A model generated the notes under the pieces. It saw only the letters and a list, made by a program, of their open reading frames with translations. It had not been told where the DNA came from and made no database searches. Below are positions 15,147 to 22,784 of a DNA stretch of 32,889 bases, one piece after another (position 1 is the first letter of the stretch; each line of letters begins with the position of its first letter). The position numbers were made by a program, and so were the translations under genes. Source of the DNA: an uncultured Clostridium sp. (GTDB lineage Bacteria > Bacillota > Clostridia > Lachnospirales > Lachnospiraceae); contig CANPMS010000025.1 in the NCBI GenBank assembly GCA_947575275.1, positions 1-32,889 of the forward strand. The letters run 5' to 3'.

Positions 15147-16682
15147 ATGACATCTGGACAGATTGGAATTATCATATCCACTATCGCCTATCTGGCACTG
15201 ATGGTGTATGTGGGATTCTATTTTAGCAAAAAAGGCAGCGGCAGTTCTGCTGACGAGTTTTATCTGGGGGGGCGAAAATTAGGACCGCTGGTCACTGCCA
15301 TGAGTGCAGAAGCTTCCGATATGAGCAGCTGGCTTCTTATGGGATTGCCGGGGGTTGCCTATTTGACCGGAATCTCCGATGCCGGCTGGACTGCCATCGG
15401 TCTTGCTGTTGGAACTTACTTAAACTGGCTGATTGTGGCAAAGCGTCTCCGCCGCTACTCTATCGCCTGTAATGCGATTACAATTCCAGACTTCTTTTCC
15501 CGCAGGTACCGGGATAAGAAAAATATTCTGATGTGTATCGCCGCTGTCGTAATCCTGATTTTCTTCATTCCTTATACAGCCTCAGGCTTTAAAGCAGTCG
15601 GAACTTTGTTCAGCAGCCTGTTTGGGGTAAATTACCACGTAGCGATGGTTGCGGGCGCAGCAGTTATTGTGGGTTATACGATTCTGGGCGGCTTTATGGC
15701 AGTATCCACCACCGACTTAATCCAGAGTATCGTCATGAGTATTGCTTTAGTCATTATTGTGTTTTACGGAATCCACGTTGCCGGCGGCTGGAGCTCTGTG
15801 ACGGACAATGCAAAATCCCTTGCCGGTTATCTTTCCATGACACAGATGCACGATACGGCTGCCAACACTTCCACTCCTTACAGTCTTATCTCCATTTTCT
15901 CCACCATGGCATGGGGACTTGGCTATTTTGGAATGCCCCATATTCTGCTGCGCTTTATGGCGATTGAGGACGAAAACAAACTGCCTCTCTCACGGCGTAT
16001 TGCGTCAATTTGGGTGGTGATTTCCATGTTTGTGGCAATTCTGATTGGCATTATCGGGTGTGCTGCTTCCGTAACCGGCGCAATCCCCTTATTTACCAGC
16101 AGTGCAGAGTCTGAGACTGTTGTCATCCACTTTGCGAACCTTTTAGGGCAGAGCAACCTGGCGCTGGCTCTGATTGCCGGTGTAGTCCTGGCAGGCATTC
16201 TGGCATGTACCATGTCCACCGCCGACTCCCAGCTCTTAACCGCTGCTTCCGGTGTGTCTCAAAATCTTCTGCAGGATTTCTTAAAGATTAAAATGGACAC
16301 AAAAACCTCCATGCGGACGGCAAAGCTCACCGTTCTGGGGATCGCGGTTATCGGGGTGATTCTGGCATGGAACCCGAACAGTTCCGTCTTCACGATTGTA
16401 TCCTTTGCCTGGGCAGGCTTTGGCGCTGCATTTGGCCCTATTATGCTTTTTTCCCTGTTCTGGAAACGTACCAATTTCCAGGGTGCACTTGCCGGTATGA
16501 TTACAGGCGGCATCATGGTATTTGTATGGAAGTACGGTGTGCGCCCCTTAGGCGGCGCATGGAATATTTACGAGCTTCTGCCGGCATTCATTATATCCAG
16601 TGCTGCTATCATCATTATATCTCTGGCAACTGCACCACCATCCAGAGAAATTTGCCAGGAATTTGATTCCATTGGAAAATAA
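15147..16682 (+). CDS. putP: sodium/proline symporter (PutP-type SSS family)
   Basis: A 511-residue inner membrane transporter of the sodium:solute symporter family with about 13 hydrophobic segments. The stretch DEFYLGGRKLGPLVTAMSAE followed by ASDMSSWLLMGLPG is almost the PutP signature (sodium and proline binding in helices I-II), and TIPDFFSRRYRDK, YTASGF and ILGGFMAVSTTD also match PutP. STADSQLLTAAS is the conserved helix with sodium ligands. It probably imports proline driven by sodium. It is transcribed alone, away from the ascorbate genes, between its own promoter and a strong terminator. Other SSS substrates are possible but less likely. Confidence 0.9.
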   Translation: MTSGQIGIIISTIAYLALMVYVGFYFSKKGSGSSADEFYLGGRKLGPLVTAMSAEASDMSSWLLMGLPGVAYLTGISDAGWTAIGLAVGTYLNWLIVAKRLRRYSIACNAITIPDFFSRRYRDKKNILMCIAAVVILIFFIPYTASGFKAVGTLFSSLFGVNYHVAMVAGAAVIVGYTILGGFMAVSTTDLIQSIVMSIALVIIVFYGIHVAGGWSSVTDNAKSLAGYLSMTQMHDTAANTSTPYSLISIFSTMAWGLGYFGMPHILLRFMAIEDENKLPLSRRIASIWVVISMFVAILIGIIGCAASVTGAIPLFTSSAESETVVIHFANLLGQSNLALALIAGVVLAGILACTMSTADSQLLTAASGVSQNLLQDFLKIKMDTKTSMRTAKLTVLGIAVIGVILAWNPNSSVFTIVSFAWAGFGAAFGPIMLFSLFWKRTNFQGALAGMITGGIMVFVWKYGVRPLGGAWNIYELLPAFIISSAAIIIISLATAPPSREICQEFDSIGK

Positions 16683-16697
16683 AAACACAGACTTCAT

Positions 16698-16740
16698 AAA
16701 ATGGGTGGGAAAGCCACGTCGTGGCTTTCCCACCCATTTT
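16698..16740. terminator. bidirectional terminator between putP and ccdA-tlpA
   Basis: A perfect hairpin: arm AAAATGGGTGGGAAAGCCAC (16698-16717, extended by one G) and its complement ending TTTT at 16740, with a one- to three-base loop. A and T tails on both sides let it serve both converging genes; it overlaps the last bases of the minus-strand gene. Confidence 0.9.
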
Positions 16741-18028
16741 ATTCCCCATCCCGCTTTCCACTCATAGTCTGCTGAACAATACTTTCCATTATATCTGCCG
16801 AAAGCATGCCCGGCACATAACCAAACACATTTCCGTCCCTGTCGATCATAAACGTGGTCGGGTAAGAGTAAACACCATATGCGGCGAACAGACTGCCGTC
16901 CGTATCCATTAGGACTGGATAGGTATATCCATTTTCCTCCATAAACTCGGCAATTCCTGCCTCATCTGTCTCCTGTCCAAGATTTGGAGCTGCTACACCG
17001 AGAACGATCAGCGCATTGTCACCCTCCCTGTCATAGGTCTCATAAAGCTTCTGAATATCCGGCATTTCCCCACGGCAAGGAGGACACCAGGTCGCCCAAA
17101 AATTGAGGAAAATGGTCTTTCCCTTGTAATCTGCCAGTGTGTGAGTATTTCCAAACTGATCCTTCAACTCAAAATCAATCGCAGGAGGCAGAGCCGATTC
17201 TTCTATATCCGGTGTATCTGCATTTTCCGGCTTTGCAGCGGCTTCTTTCGAAGCCTGTGTTTCCACTCCACTCTGTTCCGTCCCATACTGTTTTTCAGTC
17301 ACACGGGACAGGTATCCAGTCACACCATTCATCGTTCCCGTGAACATCATAAGTCCCATAACAATCATCAATATCCCGCCAATCTTCACGGTATACTGAA
17401 CCATGCTGCGGTGCTTTTTAAAAAACTCCAGAACTGAGGTAGTAAATAACCCCACCGCCAGAAATGGCAGCACAAAGCCCAGCGTATACACACCAATCAG
17501 CACAAAACCCATACTCCTGGTTGCTGCTGACGCGGCCATCAGCAGTACGCTGGTAAGCGCAGGTCCAACGCAGGGCGTCCACGCAAAGCTAAAGGTAAAA
17601 CCCATTAAAAATGCCGCAACCGGCGACATCGCCAGCTTATCCATGGACAGTGTAAAGCGGCGCTCACTGCCCAGCACATTCGAGCGTCCAAACAGCCCCA
17701 ACTGATAAAGTCCAAACAAAATTACGAGAATACCGCCAATCCTGGCAAACAATACCTGTTTCTCATTCAGAAAAGAACCAAGCGCGGAAACGCCCAGCCC
17801 CAGAAAAAAGAAGGCAAAGCTGACTCCAATCACAAAAAACAGTGTATGAAGCATAACTTTTCCTTTTTTATAATAAATTCTTCCATCCTCTCCCCGCACA
17901 CCCGTGCCGCCGGAAAGGTAGCCCATATACAGCGGAAGAAGCGGTAGCACGCAAGGTGAGAAAAAGCTCAAAAGTCCCTGAAAAAACACTGTGAGCGCAG
18001 GTACGCTCGTATCTAATGAAAATCCCAT
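16739..18028 (-). CDS. CcdA-TlpA fusion, membrane thiol-disulfide exchange protein
   Basis: A 429-residue protein joining two redox modules. Residues 1-245 are a CcdA/DsbD-type membrane domain with about six helices and the conserved cysteines C26 (FSPCVLPLLPLYMGYLSG) and C153 (WTPCVGPALTS), which carry electrons across the membrane. A linker rich in Glu and Ala (about 245-280) leads to a TlpA/ResA thioredoxin domain with C315 and C318 (FWATWCPPCRGEMPD) and the cis-proline in VYSYPTTFMID. Together they would reduce disulfides outside the cell using cytoplasmic thioredoxin. ATG 18028 is chosen: AGAGAGG lies before it, family homology starts there, and the upstream ATG 18100 lies at the predicted transcription start. 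Confidence 0.92.
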   Translation of the reverse strand: MGFSLDTSVPALTVFFQGLLSFFSPCVLPLLPLYMGYLSGGTGVRGEDGRIYYKKGKVMLHTLFFVIGVSFAFFFLGLGVSALGSFLNEKQVLFARIGGILVILFGLYQLGLFGRSNVLGSERRFTLSMDKLAMSPVAAFLMGFTFSFAWTPCVGPALTSVLLMAASAATRSMGFVLIGVYTLGFVLPFLAVGLFTTSVLEFFKKHRSMVQYTVKIGGILMIVMGLMMFTGTMNGVTGYLSRVTEKQYGTEQSGVETQASKEAAAKPENADTPDIEESALPPAIDFELKDQFGNTHTLADYKGKTIFLNFWATWCPPCRGEMPDIQKLYETYDREGDNALIVLGVAAPNLGQETDEAGIAEFMEENGYTYPVLMDTDGSLFAAYGVYSYPTTFMIDRDGNVFGYVPGMLSADIMESIVQQTMSGKRDGE

Positions 18029-18100
18029 ATTATTATCCTCTCTTTTTGGCGGAGCTTGGCTTTTCATTGCCGCTCCGGATAGATCAATGCAATTAATCAC

Positions 18101-18129
18101 ATTGTATGAATTCTTCCCATAAGTGTCAA
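18101..18129 (-). promoter_or_regulatory. sigma-A promoter of ccdA-tlpA
   Basis: Minus-strand TTGACA (18124-18129), 17 bases, TACAAT (18101-18106): nearly consensus. Confidence 0.75.
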
Positions 18130-18174
18130 GCTATTTTTTCCCTCCAAAAAGATTCCATTTTTCTGTTTTTCCTG

Positions 18175-18201
18175 TATAATAAACTTGTATAAGACAAGTT
18201 T
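18175..18201 (+). promoter_or_regulatory. lytS -10 box with adjoining inverted repeat
   Basis: TATAAT at 18175-18180 has only a poor -35 17 bases upstream (ATTCCA, 18152-18157). Directly after the -10 lies the inverted repeat AAACTTGT (18181-18188), ATAAG, ACAAGTTT (18194-18201), covering the expected transcription start. It could be an operator or a short 5' stem. Confidence 0.5.
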
Positions 18202-18224
18202 CCCCTTCTTTTAAGGAGATTTTT

Positions 18225-19946
18225 ATGACAGACAGTATTTTCCTGAGTATGGTACTGAATATTGGTCTTCTGGTTCTGATTGCCACAGTGCTGACCAAGC
18301 TCCCCGTGGTGCGCACCCTTCTGCTGGATGAGGCCCATTCTGTGGCGGGACGTATTTCTTTGTCCGTTATCTTTGGTGTGGTCAGTATTCTGTCAACTTA
18401 CACGGGTACCAATGTTCAGGGAGCTATCGTCAATACCCGTGTGATTGGTGTGCTGGCTGCCGGTCTTTTGGGCGGTCCCTCTGTCGGGATCGGAACTGCC
18501 GCTATTGCCGGTATCCACCGCTACCTTTTTGACATCGGAGGCTTTACTGCTGTATCCTGCGCGCTGTCTACTTTTGCAGAAGGCATGCTGGGAGCCTTTT
18601 TTTCCCGTTATTTCCGCAGAGGACAGTGGGACAACATAGGAATCTTCTTTCTGACGGCTGCCTCCGAAGTTATCCAGATGCTGATTATTCTTTTCATTGC
18701 AAAACCCTTTGCCGATGCCTTGCTTCTGGTAAAAACCATTGCCGCTCCCATGATTCTTCTGAATTCCTTAGGAATGGTAATCTTTATCGCCACCTTTAAT
18801 GTAGTATTTATGGAAGAAGACAATGAATATTCCCACAGGATACATCAGGCATTTCAGGTGGCAGAGCAAAGCCTTTCCCATCTGAGAAAAGGTCTGCGGA
18901 GCCTGGAGCATATGGAGGAAACTGCAAAGCTGATTTTCCAGTCCTCTCGCTGTTCCTGCATCATGATTACTAACACTACAAGAATCATCGCTTCCGTATC
19001 AGCTCCAAAGGAAGCTGCCCTGTTTTCCCTGCACCAGATTCCACAACCGGCGTTGGATGCCATGGAGCAAAAGACAGTTACCCTGACTACAACCAGCGAG
19101 CGGGATTCCCGCCTTTCACCCATTTTGAAAAATCATGTTTTAATCGCTGCTCCGCTCATTGAGCTGGAACAGCCTGTGGGGTGCCTTATTATGGCATCAA
19201 AACGCCAATGGCATTCTCCCAACTCCAACGTGACCTTTTTAAAAGAGCTGGCACTTCTGTTCTCCACTCAGCTTGAACTGGCAGATTTGGATTACCAGCA
19301 TCGGCTCCGAAAGAAAGCAGAATACCGGGCACTCCAGTCCCAAATCAACCCTCATTTTCTCTACAACGCGCTAAATACCATTGCCAGCGTCTGCCGGGAA
19401 AATCCAGATCGGGCCCGGGAGCTTCTGCGTACTCTGGCCTCCTACTACCGCCAGGCTCTGGAAAACGAACGTTACATGGTCAGCCTTGCCACAGAGCTTT
19501 ATCACGTGATGAACTACCTGGAGTTAGAAAAAGCGCGTTTTGAGGAAAAACTCCAGGTGGAAATTCTGATTCCGGAGGAACTGCACTGCATGGTTCCGTC
19601 TTTTATCCTTCAGCCTCTGGTGGAAAATGCCATTCGCCACGGTGCAGACAGCAACGGCAACCGCTATGTCTGTATCCGGGCAGGACAAGAGAAAGAAGGA
19701 ATCCGGATTGAAGTAATGGATCACGGTTGCGGTTTTGACCGGCTGGCTATTGAGCGGCTCTATTCCGAAGAGAAAAAGGAACGGGGCATTGGTCTGGGAA
19801 ATGTTCACAAGCGGCTTAAAAGCATTTACGGGGAATCCGGCGGTTTGTGTATCTGCAACCTGGAACAGGGCGCCTCCGTGTCATTTTTGATCACTCCGTC
19901 GCCCACAGCTGATTTACTGGCAGATGAAGATGATAATCCTATATGA
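18225..19946 (+). CDS. LytS-family sensor histidine kinase
   Basis: A 573-residue membrane kinase. Residues 1-200 have about six hydrophobic helices of the 5TMR-LYT sensor type (AGRISLSVIFGVVSILSTYTGT, GVLAAGLLGGPSVGIGTAAIAG). A GAF-like domain covers about 215-350. The His kinase domain starts at 365 with the acceptor H377 in QSQINPHFLYNALNTI, and the ATPase part has LQPLVENAIRHG, MDHGCGFD and GIGLGNVHKRL. Family members include LytS (lrgAB control) and BtsS/YehU (pyruvate sensing). The partner LytT-type regulator follows 27 bases later, and then a CstA carrier, which resembles the BtsSR-BtsT arrangement. The signal may be pyruvate or another small acid, by analogy only. AAGGAG stands before ATG 18225. 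Confidence 0.93.
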   Translation: MTDSIFLSMVLNIGLLVLIATVLTKLPVVRTLLLDEAHSVAGRISLSVIFGVVSILSTYTGTNVQGAIVNTRVIGVLAAGLLGGPSVGIGTAAIAGIHRYLFDIGGFTAVSCALSTFAEGMLGAFFSRYFRRGQWDNIGIFFLTAASEVIQMLIILFIAKPFADALLLVKTIAAPMILLNSLGMVIFIATFNVVFMEEDNEYSHRIHQAFQVAEQSLSHLRKGLRSLEHMEETAKLIFQSSRCSCIMITNTTRIIASVSAPKEAALFSLHQIPQPALDAMEQKTVTLTTTSERDSRLSPILKNHVLIAAPLIELEQPVGCLIMASKRQWHSPNSNVTFLKELALLFSTQLELADLDYQHRLRKKAEYRALQSQINPHFLYNALNTIASVCRENPDRARELLRTLASYYRQALENERYMVSLATELYHVMNYLELEKARFEEKLQVEILIPEELHCMVPSFILQPLVENAIRHGADSNGNRYVCIRAGQEKEGIRIEVMDHGCGFDRLAIERLYSEEKKERGIGLGNVHKRLKSIYGESGGLCICNLEQGASVSFLITPSPTADLLADEDDNPI

Positions 19947-19973
19947 ACCATATCAAAATAACAGGAGAAAAAA

Positions 19974-20690
19974 ATGAAAATTGCAGTTGTAGACGATGAG
20001 AGACCAGCAAGAAGTGAATTGAAGCATCAAATCCTTGAGATTTTGCCGGAGGCAGAATTATATGAAGCAGACAGCGGAACCTCTGCTCTGGAACTGTTTG
20101 GAAGAGACCACTTTGATATCCTGTTTCTGGATATTAACTTAAATGATATTAACGGAACTACCCTGGCCGGCATTGCTCAGCGCATCATGCCACAGGCAAA
20201 GATCATCTTTGCCACAGCCTATTCCGAATACGCTGTAAAAGCATTTGAGCTGGGTGTGGATAATTACATTTTAAAGCCCTTTGATCCGGAGCGTCTGAAA
20301 CATGTGCTGGAGCGGTGTATCAGGAACATGACGTCCACGGAAACCATGTCCTCCTGCGCACGTCTGGCTGTCAACTCCAACCGAAAGACCATCTTCCTTG
20401 ACATTGATCAGATTGTGTATATCGAAACTTCAGGGCGCTGCTGTACCATTCATACACGAGTTGGAGATTTTACGGAGAATCTGCTGCTGGGTGAATATGA
20501 GAAAAAGCTTACCCCCTACGGTTTTTTCCGCATACATAAAAGCTATTTGATTCACGTTAATTCTGTGGCAGAGCTATTCCCGTGGGCAAGCAACAGCATC
20601 GCTCTGAAAATGCGCGGTTTTGAGAAGGACATTCTTCCCGTCAGCCGTGATAAGGTTCGCCAGCTTCGTCAACTTCTCAAGCTTTCGTAA
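19974..20690 (+). CDS. LytTR-family response regulator
   Basis: A 238-residue regulator. The receiver domain (1-120) has VVDDERPARSE with the acid pocket, phospho-acceptor D53 (LFLDINLNDINGT), ATAYSEYAVKAFE, and the lysine in NYILKPFDPERL. The LytTR DNA-binding domain (about 130-236) has the typical YIETSGRCCTIHT and FFRIHKSYLIHVNSV. It is the cognate partner of the LytS-type kinase upstream. Two direct repeats of the LytTR type before cstA (20739-20768) are the likely target. Confidence 0.95.
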   Translation: MKIAVVDDERPARSELKHQILEILPEAELYEADSGTSALELFGRDHFDILFLDINLNDINGTTLAGIAQRIMPQAKIIFATAYSEYAVKAFELGVDNYILKPFDPERLKHVLERCIRNMTSTETMSSCARLAVNSNRKTIFLDIDQIVYIETSGRCCTIHTRVGDFTENLLLGEYEKKLTPYGFFRIHKSYLIHVNSVAELFPWASNSIALKMRGFEKDILPVSRDKVRQLRQLLKLS

Positions 20691-20697
20691 AACACAT

Positions 20698-20737
20698 GAG
20701 GACAAGAGAGTTTCGCCAGTGGAACGCTCTTGTCCTC
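20698..20737 (+). terminator. terminator after the lytST operon
   Basis: GAGGACAAGAG (20698-20708) pairs perfectly with CTCTTGTCCTC (20727-20737), with an inner GTTTC/GGAAC helix in the loop. The T tract after it is interrupted. It separates lytST from cstA. Confidence 0.65.
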
Positions 20738-20738
20738 T

Positions 20739-20768
20739 ACGGTTTATTCTTTTATTTCTACCGTTTAT
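20739..20768 (+). promoter_or_regulatory. LytTR-type direct repeat operator upstream of cstA
   Basis: ACGGTTTAT (20739-20747) and ACCGTTTAT (20760-20768) are 21 bases apart, two helical turns. The second matches the published LytTR pattern [TA][AC][CA]GTTN[AG][TG] fully and the first at all but one place. The nearer repeat ends ten bases before the -35 region, a place typical of an activator. Confidence 0.7.
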
Positions 20769-20777
20769 GCAAAAAAC

Positions 20778-20806
20778 ATTCTATTTCCCCTCAATTTTTG
20801 TATAAT
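20778..20806 (+). promoter_or_regulatory. activator-dependent promoter of cstA
   Basis: Consensus -10 TATAAT (20801-20806) with a poor -35 (ATTCTA, 20778-20783) 17 bases upstream. The poor -35 fits a need for LytT. Confidence 0.6.
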
Positions 20807-20844
20807 ATGCTTATAAATATCACTTTCACAAAAGGAGGAGTTGT

Positions 20845-22299
20845 ATGATTAGCTTTTTTGGTTGTATGGCATTACTAATTATCGGATTTTTCCTATATGG
20901 AAAATTCACGGAAAAGGTCTTTGGACCTGACCAGCGTCTTACTCCCGCAATTACAATGAAGGACGGAACTGATTACGTTCCCATGGGTACTGCACGCATC
21001 TTCCTGATCCAGCTCTTAAATATTGCTGGGCTTGGTCCGATATTCGGCGCACTGGCCGGAGCTGCATGGGGCCCCAGCGTATTTCTGTGGATTACGTTTG
21101 GAACCATTCTCGGCGGAGGCGTCCATGACTACCTGATTGGCATGATGTCCATGCGCCACAAGGGAGCCAGCGTTTCCGAGCTTACAGGAACCTACCTGGG
21201 CAACGGTATGAAGCAGGTTATGCGGATATTTTCCGTAGTTCTTCTGGTTCTGGTGGGCGTTACCTTCTCAACCGGTCCTGCAAACCTGCTGGCTATGCTT
21301 ACTCCACAGGTTCTTGATGCCAAATTCTGGCTGGCAGTTGTGCTGATATACTATTTTGTCGCTACCTTTGTTCCGATTGATAAAGTAATCGGAAAGATTT
21401 ATCCGATTTTCGGTATCTGCCTGATTGTAATGGCGGTTGGCGTAGGCGGCTCCATTGTTCTGGGTGATTATACGATTCCTGAGATTACCCTGCAGAATCT
21501 GCATCCGGCAAACACCCCCATCTGGCCGACCATGTTTATCTCCGTTGCCTGTGGAGCCATCTCCGGCTTCCACGCTACTCAGTCTCCGCTGATGGCGCGC
21601 TGTATGCAGGATGAGCGCAACGGACGCAAGGTATTTTACGGCGCAATGGTAGCCGAAGGTATCATCGCTCTTATTTGGGCAGCGGCAGGCGTGGCATTCT
21701 ACAACGGCACCGGAGGTCTGTCTGAGGCGTTAAAAGGCGGTCAGGCCAATGTAGTTTACGAAATTTGTTTCAAGACTATGGGAGGCGTTGGAGCAGTGAT
21801 TGCCATGATTGGCGTAATCGCATGTCCTATCTCCTCTGCCGATACGGCTTACCGCAGTGCCCGCCTCACCCTGGCTGACTGGTTCAAATATGACCAGAAG
21901 CCTATTAAAAACCGCATGATTTTGACGGTTCCGCTGCTTGCCGTGGGAGCAATCCTGACCCAGATTGACGTGCAGGCAGTATGGAGATACTTCTCCTGGA
22001 GTAATCAGACTCTTGCTATGATTTCCCTGTGGGCTGCAGGCGTGTACTTATTCCGCCGTAAGCGGTGCTACTGGATTGCTGTTCTTCCCGCAACCTTTAT
22101 GTCAGCAGTGTCGTCCACCTATATCCTGATGGCACAGGAAGGCTTAAAACTTTCGACAGCTATCGCTTATCCGGCTGGTCTTATATTCGCTGCTGCATGT
22201 TTCGGAATCTTCGTGTACACCTGTATCCTGGGTAAAGGAGCAAACTGTACTGCACCGGCTCCAGAGGAAGAAGCTTCAATGCCCAATTCCGGCGCCTAA
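20845..22299 (+). CDS. cstA: CstA-family carbon-starvation transporter
   Basis: A 484-residue membrane protein of the CstA family with about a dozen helices. Signatures are the N-terminal YGKFTEKVFG, TDYVPMGTARIFLIQLLNIAG, LGPIFGALAGAAWGP, GGGVHDYLIGMMSMRHKGAS and the central ISGFHATQSPLMARCM. It is much shorter than E. coli CstA/BtsT (about 700 residues), as is usual for the Gram-positive branch, lacking the extra C-terminal helices. E. coli members take up pyruvate or peptides, so a small carboxylate or peptide carrier is expected here. AAAGGAGGAG precedes ATG 20845. The operator upstream places it under the LytS/LytT-type pair. Its stop is two bases from the stop of the convergent gene. 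Confidence 0.92.
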   Translation: MISFFGCMALLIIGFFLYGKFTEKVFGPDQRLTPAITMKDGTDYVPMGTARIFLIQLLNIAGLGPIFGALAGAAWGPSVFLWITFGTILGGGVHDYLIGMMSMRHKGASVSELTGTYLGNGMKQVMRIFSVVLLVLVGVTFSTGPANLLAMLTPQVLDAKFWLAVVLIYYFVATFVPIDKVIGKIYPIFGICLIVMAVGVGGSIVLGDYTIPEITLQNLHPANTPIWPTMFISVACGAISGFHATQSPLMARCMQDERNGRKVFYGAMVAEGIIALIWAAAGVAFYNGTGGLSEALKGGQANVVYEICFKTMGGVGAVIAMIGVIACPISSADTAYRSARLTLADWFKYDQKPIKNRMILTVPLLAVGAILTQIDVQAVWRYFSWSNQTLAMISLWAAGVYLFRRKRCYWIAVLPATFMSAVSSTYILMAQEGLKLSTAIAYPAGLIFAAACFGIFVYTCILGKGANCTAPAPEEEASMPNSGA

Positions 22300-22301
22300 G
22301 C

Positions 22302-22784
22302 TTACATACTGTCGGGTTGTGGCTGATGCTGTTTCATCCACTCTTTCAACCGACTTGTGGTTCGTGCCGTCCTCTTGTGGTCTTCACCAGAGGCGCACAC
22401 CCCCACAACCAGATGCTCATCTCTGGCAATTCCAGGGAAATAGAAATCACATTGATCCCGGTCACCTGCATGGTTGACCGGGATTTGCTTTTTCCTGCAC
22501 AGGGCAGCAATCCTGTTATTCACATCGTCATCATCCGTAGCTGCCACCACCAGCGCCATACCTTCCACATCCTCCTCCTGAAAAGCATGCCGCTTCCATA
22601 AAATTCTCCCATCATTCTCCATCCGTTCCGTTCTATGATGAAATTCTGACAGCGTCACAACGATTACACAGGCTCCGAATTCCGCCAGAATCCTCGCCCT
22701 TCGCAGACCCACAGTCCCCCCTCCGACCACAAGGACCTTTTTTCCGGAAAGATTCACAAACAGGGGGAAATACAGCTGTGTCAT
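22302..22784 (-). CDS. precorrin-2 dehydrogenase / sirohydrochlorin ferrochelatase-type protein
   Basis: A 160-residue protein equal to the N-terminal half of siroheme synthase CysG, like Met8 or SirC. The Rossmann NAD site is KKVLVVGGGTVGLRRARIL (15-33). VVAATDDDDVNNRIAALCR and VNHAGDRDQCDFYFPGIARD are typical. It oxidises precorrin-2 to sirohydrochlorin. Whether it also inserts iron cannot be told, and the C-terminal part is shorter than in Met8, which favours a dehydrogenase only. The start overlaps the end of the HemC-CobA-HemD gene by four bases, so it is coupled to the enzyme that makes precorrin-2. The product can go to siroheme or cobalamin. Confidence 0.9.
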   Translation of the reverse strand: MTQLYFPLFVNLSGKKVLVVGGGTVGLRRARILAEFGACVIVVTLSEFHHRTERMENDGRILWKRHAFQEEDVEGMALVVAATDDDDVNNRIAALCRKKQIPVNHAGDRDQCDFYFPGIARDEHLVVGVCASGEDHKRTARTTSRLKEWMKQHQPQPDSM

